From RGIG8597 sp045133795 (lineage in GTDB: Bacteria > Spirochaetota > GWE2-31-10): a DNA stretch of 17,542 nucleotides. The DNA lies in NCBI GenBank assembly GCA_045133795.1, contig JBGUUT010000068.1:1-17542 (forward strand), given 5' to 3'. Below are positions 8,346 to 13,661 of this stretch, piece by piece; positions within the stretch are counted from its first letter, which is position 1; every line of letters starts with the position of its first letter. Position numbers and translations under genes: made by a program. The notes below the pieces were generated by a model. It saw only the letters and a list, made by a program, of their open reading frames with translations, made no database searches and was not told the origin of the DNA.

Positions 8346-9356
8346 ATGAAACGTTTTTTTATTTTTACATTATTATTTTGTGCTTTAGCTATAAATGCAT
8401 CTCCTGTTTTTAACAGAGTGGCTCAAGATTCGGGAGACAGCAAAAACCAATTCTTTCCGATGAAAGCAGGTCAAATCAGAGAGTTTTCAAAAGAAGAAAA
8501 CGGAACTGCTACAACTTGTACATGGAAAGTTGACGGTGTTTTTCAGATTACCGATGAAGAAAATAAATTAAATAATCAAAAAGCTTATCAATTTACTGAT
8601 TCATCAAACGGCGATGTTTTTTATTTCACTAATTTTGACGGTTTTGTTTGTAAATATGCAAAAGCAGAAGACGGTACATACAAGTTAACAAGAATGTTGC
8701 CGGAAAATATCGTAGAAGATTACAACTGGATAAGTAACAATATTACTTTTATCATAACCGACATCAGTCCGGATTCTGTAACAGTTGAATTTTTTGATAA
8801 TCAAAAAGATGTTTCAGGATATAACAAATTTCAAAAAGCTTCTGGTCCTTGTGAAATCTATATCAATGATGCAACAACTACTCAAAAACACGATATGCTT
8901 GCTAAATTAAAAAACTTTTCACAAGATAAAGATGTTTCACTTCCGGCAGAGTTACCAACAACAAAAGAAGTCGGAAGTGTAGTAACAAATCCAAAAATTA
9001 CGGAAACATCTCCGGTTGAAAAAGAAGAAGTAACTGTTCCAGAACCTGTAATTGAAAAAAAAGAAAATGCTAAAGTTGTTGCAAAACCAACAACAAATGC
9101 AGCACAAGTAATTATGATAAATACATTGCAAAAAGATTTATATTACATACAAATCGGTTCTTTTGTAAAAAAGGAAAATGCATTAAATATTTGTAATGAA
9201 ATCAGACAAAAGGGTTTTCAATCTGTAGTTTTTGAAGATAAAGACGGAGTTTTCAAAGTATTAATTGAAGGTAATTCTAAAATGGAAGAAACTCTTGCTC
9301 AACTAAGAACACAAGTAACATCCGGAGCTTTCGTAAAGAAAAGAATCGGAAAATAA
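8346..9356 (+). CDS. Secreted SPOR-domain protein
   Basis: A 336-aa exported protein. Residues 1-18 (MKRFFIFTLLFCALAINA) are a signal peptide, with likely cleavage at INA-SP. Cys12 lies inside the hydrophobic core and is a poor lipobox, so a lipoprotein is less likely. Residues about 35-190 form an unrecognised globular domain rich in Phe, Tyr and Asp (QFFPMKAGQIREFSKEENG at its start). Residues 195-250 are a Pro/Lys/Glu/Val-rich low-complexity linker. Residues 265-335 are a SPOR domain (YYIQIGSFVKKENAL, then KGFQSVVFEDKDGVFKVLI). SPOR domains bind peptidoglycan stripped of stem peptides, typically at septa, so a periplasmic, cell-wall-bound role is inferred. Strong ribosome site GGGAGG; it is monocistronic, ended by the hairpin at 9379. 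Confidence 0.85.
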   Translation: MKRFFIFTLLFCALAINASPVFNRVAQDSGDSKNQFFPMKAGQIREFSKEENGTATTCTWKVDGVFQITDEENKLNNQKAYQFTDSSNGDVFYFTNFDGFVCKYAKAEDGTYKLTRMLPENIVEDYNWISNNITFIITDISPDSVTVEFFDNQKDVSGYNKFQKASGPCEIYINDATTTQKHDMLAKLKNFSQDKDVSLPAELPTTKEVGSVVTNPKITETSPVEKEEVTVPEPVIEKKENAKVVAKPTTNAAQVIMINTLQKDLYYIQIGSFVKKENALNICNEIRQKGFQSVVFEDKDGVFKVLIEGNSKMEETLAQLRTQVTSGAFVKKRIGK

Positions 9357-9378
9357 AAGCTTACTCTCTTTAAATAAC

Positions 9379-9411
9379 AAGGACTTCAATAAAATTGAAG
9401 TCCTTTTCTTT
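9379..9411. repeat. Left copy of a 33-bp identical direct repeat flanking the toxin-antitoxin operon
   Basis: Bases 9379-9411 are identical to 10079-10111. The two copies are exactly 700 bp apart and enclose only the DinJ/RelB-YafQ operon with its promoter. Each copy is a terminator hairpin. Identity stops at once outside the 33 bp. Confidence 0.93.
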
Positions 9412-9417
9412 TTTTCA
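9379..9417 (+). terminator. Terminator of the SPOR-domain gene (left copy of duplicated hairpin)
   Basis: A 12-bp perfect stem, AAGGACTTCAAT (9379-9390) with ATTGAAGTCCTT (9394-9405), loop AAA, followed by TTCTTTTTTT on the plus strand. On the minus strand it is followed by GTTATTT, a poor tail. It stands 22 bp after the SPOR gene stop and about 25 bp past the end of the toxin gene on the other strand. Confidence 0.88.
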
Positions 9418-9430
9418 CAACAACTCAAAT

Positions 9431-9727
9431 CTAATTTTTGAATAAATCTGAATGAGACCCTGTTCTAGTAAGCTCCAATACGAGGATATCATCTTTTATC
9501 TGATAAATTAAAAGCCAATCCGAACGAATATGTAATTCCCGATGATTTTTCCAATTTCCTTCTAAAGCATGATCCTTATATTTCTCTTCTAACGGAAGTC
9601 CGTATGCAAGTTTTTCTATAACACATTGCAATTCTTGAATATTATAATTTCGTTTTTTAATTAATTTAACATCTTTTTTGTATTGATTTGTCCAACGAAT
9701 AAAATATTTTTGTTCTCCTACTACCAT
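9431..9727 (-). CDS. yafQ: YafQ-family mRNA interferase toxin (RelE superfamily)
   Basis: A 98-aa toxin of a type II toxin-antitoxin module; YafQ proteins cut mRNA at the ribosome. The family core is intact: KKDVKLIKKRNYNI (residues 17-30), GLPLEEKYKDHALEGNWKNH (43-62), RELHIRSDWLLIYQI (63-77) and LTRTGSHSDLF (86-96). The residues matching the E. coli YafQ active site (His50, His63, Asp67, Arg83, His87 and Phe91 there) are present as His53, His66, Asp70, Arg88, His92 and Phe96, so it should be active. The ATG at 9727 overlaps the antitoxin stop by 7 bases (ATGGTAG). A ribosome site AGAGG lies inside the antitoxin end, so translation is coupled. The operon is bracketed by two identical hairpins, suggesting acquisition as a unit. 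Confidence 0.93.
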   Translation of the reverse strand: MVVGEQKYFIRWTNQYKKDVKLIKKRNYNIQELQCVIEKLAYGLPLEEKYKDHALEGNWKNHRELHIRSDWLLIYQIKDDILVLELTRTGSHSDLFKN

Positions 9728-9987
9728 CTTTGCATTTCCTCTACAAGCTCTTCAAAAGAATATTGCTTTGCATTTGGGTCGTTGACTAATTTGTCTCCCT
9801 CTTTCATGGCTTTGATGGTTGTTTTGTTTGGTCGATTAACCGCAACTTCAAACGGGATTTTACCTTCTCTTATGACTTGTTTTGTAAATATATTATATAG
9901 CCCTGAAATAGAAATCCCTATTTCATCACAAAAATCGCTGATTGATTTTTTATCTTCTTCATCAATGCTGATTGTTAAATTTGCCAT
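9721..9987 (-). CDS. dinJ: RelB/DinJ-family antitoxin
   Basis: An 88-aa antitoxin that neutralises the YafQ toxin encoded immediately after it. The N-terminus (ANLTISIDEEDKKSISDFCDE, then ISGLYNIFTKQVIREGKIPF) is the ribbon-helix-helix DNA-binding dimer of RelB/DinJ proteins, expected to repress its own operon. The C-terminal part (about 55-88, KEGDKLVNDPNAKQYSFEEL) is the toxin-wrapping tail. An in-frame start 17 codons upstream (10038) exists, but ATG 9987 is chosen: AGAGGTGA lies 5-6 bases before it, the family begins at MANL, and the longer start would run through the promoter. It comes first in the operon and overlaps the toxin by 7 bases. Confidence 0.92.
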   Translation of the reverse strand: MANLTISIDEEDKKSISDFCDEIGISISGLYNIFTKQVIREGKIPFEVAVNRPNKTTIKAMKEGDKLVNDPNAKQYSFEELVEEMQRW

Positions 9988-10010
9988 AATAATCACCTCT
10001 TTTACACTAG

Positions 10011-10049
10011 TTATTACATGAATTATACGAATATTCACTAATAAAACAA
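10011..10049 (-). promoter_or_regulatory. Promoter and candidate operator of the toxin-antitoxin operon
   Basis: On the minus strand there is a -35 TTGTTT (10049-10044), a 16-base spacer, and a perfect -10 TATAAT (10027-10022). An imperfect inverted repeat covers the -10 and spacer: TTATTACATGAAT (10011-10023) against ATTCACTAATAA (10033-10044), one base of slippage. This is a plausible site for autoregulation by the ribbon-helix-helix antitoxin. Promoter likely; operator inferred. Confidence 0.6.
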
Positions 10050-10078
10050 GTAATATTATATTTATTTAATGACTAAAA

Positions 10079-10105
10079 AAGGACTTCAATAAAATTGAAG
10101 TCCTT
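10079..10105 (-). terminator. Terminator of the nitroreductase gene (right copy of duplicated hairpin)
   Basis: The same 12-bp stem as at 9379, 4 bp past the nitroreductase stop. Read on the minus strand it is followed by TTTTAGTC, so here it ends minus-strand transcription; on the plus strand it is followed by TTCTTTATC. Confidence 0.8.
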
Positions 10106-10111
10106 TTCTTT
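10079..10111. repeat. Right copy of the 33-bp identical direct repeat flanking the toxin-antitoxin operon
   Basis: Identical to 9379-9411. It overlaps the last two bases of the nitroreductase stop codon (10110-10112), so this copy sits naturally at the 3' end of that gene. Confidence 0.93.
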
Positions 10112-10628
10112 ATCTTACAATACACGCCTTACCTTTAATCTCTTTTGTAGAAGGTTCTTGTGCTTTATATCCGATTGCAGCACAACCGTAGACTCCGTGA
10201 TTTTGCGGTACACCCAATGAATCTAAGATTTCACGTACTTGCGGTTCATCATAACAATTTAAAAGTTGATTTATCCAAACGCAGCCTAATCCAAGTGCTT
10301 CGCAGGCAATATAAATATTTTGCATTGCACAAGCATTATCAACTTCACGATATTTTGAATCTTTTTCATTGGAAGTAATAATCAAAACATCAGGATTATA
10401 CATATCATATCCTTCATCACGCCCCAATGCTTTTCCGACAGCCTTTGCTAACAATTGAATTTTTTCTCTGTTCATAACAGCTGTAAATTGCCATGTTTGC
10501 CATCCCATTCCGCTTGCACTTGATAATGCACAATCCAAAATCTGACGAACATCAACTTCACTTACAGACTGCCCGGTAAAAGCTCTACACGAACGCCGAG
10601 ATAAAATCGTTTTAATCGTTTCGTTCAT
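10110..10628 (-). CDS. Nitroreductase-family flavoprotein
   Basis: A 172-aa member of the FMN-dependent nitroreductase family, which reduces nitro compounds, quinones or related acceptors with NAD(P)H; the physiological substrate cannot be told. Visible marks are the FMN-phosphate motif RRSCRAF (residues 11-17), SSASGMGWQTWQF (36-48) matching the usual PS-x-x-NxQPW region, a D98-N-A-C-A-M-QNIYIACEALGLGCVWI stretch (to 119), and the C-terminal VYGCAAIGY (147-155) before a conserved basic tail. It is a short, single-domain form. AGGAGAT (10643-10637) precedes ATG 10628 by a good distance. It appears monocistronic, ended by the hairpin at 10079. Confidence 0.9.
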   Translation of the reverse strand: MNETIKTILSRRSCRAFTGQSVSEVDVRQILDCALSSASGMGWQTWQFTAVMNREKIQLLAKAVGKALGRDEGYDMYNPDVLIITSNEKDSKYREVDNACAMQNIYIACEALGLGCVWINQLLNCYDEPQVREILDSLGVPQNHGVYGCAAIGYKAQEPSTKEIKGKACIVR

Positions 10629-10683
10629 AATGTAACATCTCCTATCACGATAATAGTCTAAAAGTTTGCTATTTTTTACACTT

Positions 10684-10701
10684 ATAGAAATATATTTCTA
10701 T
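10684..10701. promoter_or_regulatory. 18-bp perfect palindrome upstream of the nitroreductase gene
   Basis: ATAGAAATATATTTCTAT is a perfect palindrome 56 bp upstream of the nitroreductase start. A possible minus-strand -10 (TATTAT, 10655-10650) lies between it and the gene, with no convincing -35. It could be a regulator's operator; in such AT-rich DNA chance cannot be excluded. Confidence 0.35.
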
Positions 10702-10742
10702 TATATTTCCCACATCGTTTCATCACTTCAGATATCCGGCAT

Positions 10743-10988
10743 TTAATAGTGATACTTACAAGAAGCTATCAAAACTGAATTTTCAATCACTTTATAAACT
10801 AATCTATGTTCTTCATTTATTCTACTTGACCAATAACCTGAAAGTTCATGCTTCAAAGGTTCCGGCTTTCCAATTCCAGAGAAAGGAGAACGGAATTATA
10901 TCTTTTATTAATTCATTTATTTTTTTATAAAACTTTTTGTCTTCCAAAGCCCAAGATTGATAGTCAGAAAATGATTCTATGGAATCAT
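10743..10988 (-). pseudogene. yoeB: YoeB-family toxin, frameshifted relic without its antitoxin
   Basis: Read on the minus strand, two frames together give a YoeB mRNA interferase. One frame has SFSDYQSWALEDKKFYKKIN then ELIKDII. The other has PFSGIGKPEPLKHELSGYW then SSRINEEHRLVYKVIENSV and the family end ASCKYHY before TAA (10745-10743). The frames join if one base is removed from the CC at 10893-10892, restoring IIRSPFSGIG. At the 5' end a strong ribosome site (GGGAGGGGAG) precedes ATG 10988, but that frame reads MIP-stop, so a second lesion is present and a few N-terminal residues are missing. The catalytic Glu/His/Arg region and C-terminal HY are still well kept, so decay is recent. No YefM antitoxin precedes it; the XRE gene lies there instead. 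Confidence 0.85.
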
Positions 10989-11044
10989 TATTTCTCCCCT
11001 CCCTACGAAATCATATACTGAAAACAACAAAAGATTAGTAATTA

Positions 11045-11073
11045 TTGTTTATTGCAACATTATTAAATATTTT
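11045..11073 (+). promoter_or_regulatory. Possible promoter of the XRE regulator gene
   Basis: TTGTTT (11045-11050), a 17-base spacer, then TATTTT (11068-11073), about 50 bases before ATG 11126. Only a moderate match in AT-rich DNA. Confidence 0.3.
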
Positions 11074-11125
11074 ATTACTTCAAGACAATAAGAATATTTG
11101 TTTTCTTGCCTTAAATAAGAATGTT

Positions 11126-11419
11126 ATGAGATTTCAAGATGATTTTATTAAGAACTTAAAGTTCTACAGAAAAGAGAAACATATTTCACAGGAAAAACTT
11201 GCAGAACTTTGCGATTGTGCAACATCAACAATAGGCTGTATTGAATCTTACAATCAGTTGCCGTCTTTTGAAATGATTGAAAAAATAGCTACGGCATTAG
11301 ATATTCACCCGGCAGATTTATTTTTACGAAATGCTTCCGTTACGATTTCAAATACAAAGCAACTTTTAAAAACCGAACTTATTTCACAAATTGAAGATTT
11401 TATTGATAAGAAATTATAA
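11126..11419 (+). CDS. XRE-family helix-turn-helix transcriptional regulator
   Basis: A 97-aa DNA-binding protein of the Cro/C1 (HTH_3) type. The domain spans about residues 5-66: FIKNLKFYRKEKHISQEKLA, LCDCATSTIGCIE (recognition helix region), LPSFEMIEKIATALDIHPAD, LF. The last 30 residues (QLLKTELISQIEDFIDKKL) are probably a dimerising helix. The frame is open further upstream to a TTG at 11045, but those residues do not resemble the family; ATG 11126 lies right before the domain. The ribosome site is poor (AATAAGAA), so the exact start is uncertain. It stands where an antitoxin gene for the YoeB relic would be expected but runs in the opposite direction and is not an antitoxin of that type. 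The target is unknown; it might be a leftover phage or mobile-element regulator. Confidence 0.82.
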   Translation: MRFQDDFIKNLKFYRKEKHISQEKLAELCDCATSTIGCIESYNQLPSFEMIEKIATALDIHPADLFLRNASVTISNTKQLLKTELISQIEDFIDKKL

Positions 11420-11605
11420 TTTTCCCCATTGCTTACTATATAAAATATAGCTTATAAACAGCTACATTTGTAGCTAGAAAGGTTTCCGTCAGTAACTTAT
11501 AATCGATATGCGAAATAGCTTATTATCGATAATAACGCATTCGCTTGTGTTGTGAACTCCCACCGATAGGAGCATATTTTTTTCTTATAGGAAGTACTAA
11601 GAGAT
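11420..11605. other. Non-coding stretch rich in palindromes
   Basis: No convincing open frame. It contains AGCTACATTTGTAGCT (11460-11475), a perfect 7-bp arm pair. It also contains the 16-bp palindrome TTATTATCGATAATAA (11520-11535) nested in a larger GCGAA/TTCGC pair (11510-11514 with 11540-11544). A downstream stem AACGCA/TGTGTT follows, then CTCCCACCGATAGGAG (11558-11573) before a T-rich run. The order of stem-loops ending in GTGAACTCCCACC is reminiscent of the right end of IS200/IS605 elements, but no transposase is present. It may be a small RNA, an element remnant, or an operator cluster. Confidence 0.35.
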
Positions 11606-11636
11606 AAAAAAAGAGCGGAAAAATCCGCCCCTTTTT
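11606..11636. terminator. Bidirectional terminator beyond the 5'-nucleotidase-like gene
   Basis: GAGCGGA (11613-11619) pairs with TCCGCCC (11624-11630), including one G-T pair, around AAAA. Seven A (11606-11612) precede and five T (11632-11636) follow, so a U-tail exists on both strands. It lies 10 bp past the minus-strand gene's stop. Confidence 0.8.
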
Positions 11637-11646
11637 ACTTCGTAAC

Positions 11647-13194
11647 CTATTCTATTATTTTTAAACGTCTCATATCAATTGTATCATTCATAATATTTTT
11701 TATTCCGGCTACATAATCATCTATCAATTTTCCCAAAGGGATATAAGTATAAATCTTATTTTTCTCACGCTCAAAGAAATAATAAGTATCACCGCCGTTA
11801 GCAAGAAAATCACTTACGGCAACTTTATAAATCTTATCATCTACAAGTTTCTTTTGGCACACACGAATATCAGTTATTTTCTTATTTTTAACTGAATATT
11901 CAACATTCATTCCGCTGAATATTAAAAACTGTCCGTAACCTCGACGAATCATGGAATACTCTATAATGTTTTTTAATTCATCGCCGCGGATATTAACAAT
12001 TACAGCGTTATTATCATATTTCAATATATTCTTCGCAAAAGTATATTCAAGTTTCTTTTTCTTTGTTAAATCGACTTCTTTAAATAATCCTGCATTTAAA
12101 AATGCAACATCCGCACCAGTTCCTACACGTAATGCATCGGTTGCGATACAACACAATTTTGTAAAGTTATCCATTTTTCCGACAGAAGAAAAATCGGTTG
12201 CCACAATATTTGCACTGGCAGAAGATAATTTACTTGCAACCTTTTCTGTAATCTTTTCCAATTTATCCAACAACTTTCTATCTTCCGGAATCTGCTCTGA
12301 AATACTTCTCCCATTTTTATGAACATTTACGGGATGAAACTCTTCCGATACAATATCAAGTTGATTTTTTTCTCCGTTACTTCCTTTCTTCTTAATCTTA
12401 AATGTTACATCACCCAAATACATTCCGTTTTTCTCAAGCGTATATATTCGAGTTCCGTTTACATTAAAAATCTTATTTTTGTTTGCACCGTAAGACCCCT
12501 CTACTATCATATCAATACTTGGATACAATGACGCAATTAAACCGGCTCCGGCTTTTAAATCAGTATAATAATCAAGATTTGTTAAAGCAATGATTATATC
12601 CACTTTCTCTTTTTGCTTCATTTGTTGTAATACTTTTTCCAATACAACTACCGGGTCTTCAACTGTTATTGAATCTTTTGCTTCATTTGACAATGCTAAA
12701 TAGGCATTTTCGCTGAGAACAGAAACAAATCCTACTTTCACCCCTTCTATTTCCACTATAAAATATGGATCAGCAATCCCCTTTCCTTTCAAAGTTTTAA
12801 CATTGCTGTTTATCATTTTAAATGTAGATTTCTTATAAAGATTATTATAACTGCTAAACGAACGATTAATTTCATTAAATCCTATTCCCGAAATATCATA
12901 ACCGATTATATTCATTGCAGTATAATCCGCAACTCCTTCTGTAAAATCTGAAAGATAATATTCACTGACAAAGTTTCCCGTATCAACAAGAATAATATTT
13001 CCGTTAGAACTTGCTGTTAACCTATCAATCAAAGTCTTACGAGCTGGATACCCACCTTGATTTTCCCCCTCGTCATCAATAAATTTCAATGAATGACCTA
13101 ATGTCGAACCTGAAAATAAAATACGAATTTCATTTGCCGGTAAAGCAAACACAATTAAAAATAAAAATATAAAACCATGAAAAAATTTCTTCAT
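11647..13194 (-). CDS. Exported 5'-nucleotidase-like protein lacking the metal-binding residues
   Basis: A 515-aa protein with a signal peptide (residues 1-20, cleavage LPA-N), so periplasmic or surface. It has the two-domain layout of UshA/5'-nucleotidases: a metallophosphoesterase-like domain (about 22-250) and a C-terminal nucleotidase domain (about 320-515) with LCCIATDALRVGTGADVAFL and FLANGGDTYYFF. Known enzymes use seven metal ligands (E. coli UshA D41, H43, D84, N116, H217, H252, Q254). By motif alignment these are Ser30, Leu32, Asn74 (DTGN), Phe106 (GFNEIN for GNHEFD), Asn206 (LTNLD), Ser234 and Gly236. Supporting residues such as GG-PAR (47-52) remain. A catalytic role is therefore unlikely; binding of a nucleotide or another ligand is a guess. 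AGGGGAT lies 7 bases before ATG 13194. Monocistronic. Confidence 0.85.
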   Translation of the reverse strand: MKKFFHGFIFLFLIVFALPANEIRILFSGSTLGHSLKFIDDEGENQGGYPARKTLIDRLTASSNGNIILVDTGNFVSEYYLSDFTEGVADYTAMNIIGYDISGIGFNEINRSFSSYNNLYKKSTFKMINSNVKTLKGKGIADPYFIVEIEGVKVGFVSVLSENAYLALSNEAKDSITVEDPVVVLEKVLQQMKQKEKVDIIIALTNLDYYTDLKAGAGLIASLYPSIDMIVEGSYGANKNKIFNVNGTRIYTLEKNGMYLGDVTFKIKKKGSNGEKNQLDIVSEEFHPVNVHKNGRSISEQIPEDRKLLDKLEKITEKVASKLSSASANIVATDFSSVGKMDNFTKLCCIATDALRVGTGADVAFLNAGLFKEVDLTKKKKLEYTFAKNILKYDNNAVIVNIRGDELKNIIEYSMIRRGYGQFLIFSGMNVEYSVKNKKITDIRVCQKKLVDDKIYKVAVSDFLANGGDTYYFFEREKNKIYTYIPLGKLIDDYVAGIKNIMNDTIDMRRLKIIE

Positions 13195-13250
13195 TTACTA
13201 TCCCCTTTATATATAGATTGTCGGCAAAACACATGAATAAAAAAAATCCT

Positions 13251-13292
13251 GCTTTATCTTCACTATAATGAAATAAAGCGTTATTATGTCAA
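13251..13292. promoter_or_regulatory. Divergent promoter with overlapping -10 boxes inside an inverted repeat
   Basis: On the minus strand there is a perfect -35 TTGACA (13292-13287) and TATAGT (13267-13262) at a long 19-base spacing, directed to the nucleotidase-like gene. On the plus strand TATAAT (13264-13269) overlaps it, directed to the PC4-like gene, without a clear -35. GCTTTAT (13251-13257) and ATAAAGC (13273-13279) form an inverted repeat around both -10 boxes, a possible operator. Confidence 0.45.
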
Positions 13293-13334
13293 AAATCATA
13301 GTAAAATATCAACTATTGTATTAAGGAAGAAATT

Positions 13335-13589
13335 ATGACAGAAGAAACAAATAATATTATAGCTCAAATCGGAATTGACACTGACCCACCGGCAAAAGAG
13401 CCAATCTTTATTTCTACAAGCAGCTACATGAATAAAAAATATCTAGATATTCGCAAATACTACAAAGACGCCTCAGGAGAGTTTAAACCGACAAAAAAAG
13501 GTATCACTATGTCATTGCAACAGATAAAAGATTTTATGAAATCAATTGATGATAATATGGATACTATTGAAAATTGGTTTAAACAATAG
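13335..13589 (+). CDS. PC4-like (transcriptional coactivator p15) single-stranded DNA-binding protein
   Basis: An 84-aa protein whose C-terminal two thirds (about residues 24-82) match the PC4 domain: FISTSSYMNKKYLDIRKYY, then GEFKPTKKGITMSLQQIKDF, then a terminal helix. Bacterial PC4-like proteins are dimers that bind single-stranded DNA or RNA with a curved beta sheet and are thought to act in transcription or DNA maintenance. The Lys/Arg/Tyr residues and the KPTKKGI turn are those of the nucleic-acid face. The first 22 residues are acidic and probably flexible. AAGGA (13323-13327) precedes ATG 13335. It is divergent from the nucleotidase-like gene and 72 bp before the protease, which appears to have its own promoter. 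Confidence 0.88.
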   Translation: MTEETNNIIAQIGIDTDPPAKEPIFISTSSYMNKKYLDIRKYYKDASGEFKPTKKGITMSLQQIKDFMKSIDDNMDTIENWFKQ

Positions 13590-13605
13590 ATAAAAAATAA
13601 TCTAC

Positions 13606-13634
13606 TTGTTTTTTTCCTGCCTAAATACTATATA
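13606..13634 (+). promoter_or_regulatory. Promoter of the S41 protease gene
   Basis: TTGTTT (13606-13611), a 17-base spacer, then TATATA (13629-13634); the transcript would start about 20 bases before ATG 13662. A weak TAGAT/ATCTA hairpin plus seven T (13587-13615), which could end the PC4-like transcript, overlaps its -35. Confidence 0.5.
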
Positions 13635-13661
13635 CCTTGAAATATAAAAGGAGCAACTTAA

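Noticed and set aside
10018..10037. Possible ArgR box (TGAAT...ATTCA) near the toxin-antitoxin promoter
   Set aside because: The half-sites are 9 bases apart instead of the usual 4-5, and no arginine gene is adjacent.
9988..10038. Longer start of the DinJ/RelB antitoxin
   Set aside because: It would begin upstream of the TATAAT box of the same operon; MANL at 9987 has an excellent ribosome site and the family's usual N-terminus.
11045..11125. TTG start for the XRE regulator giving 27 more residues
   Set aside because: The extra residues do not resemble the family and would include the likely promoter.
9379..11605. Integron cassette array (toxin-antitoxin genes separated by structured repeats)
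   Set aside because: No attC-like core sites (RYYYAAC/GTTRRRY pairs) or integrase; the repeats are intrinsic terminators and the genes face both ways.
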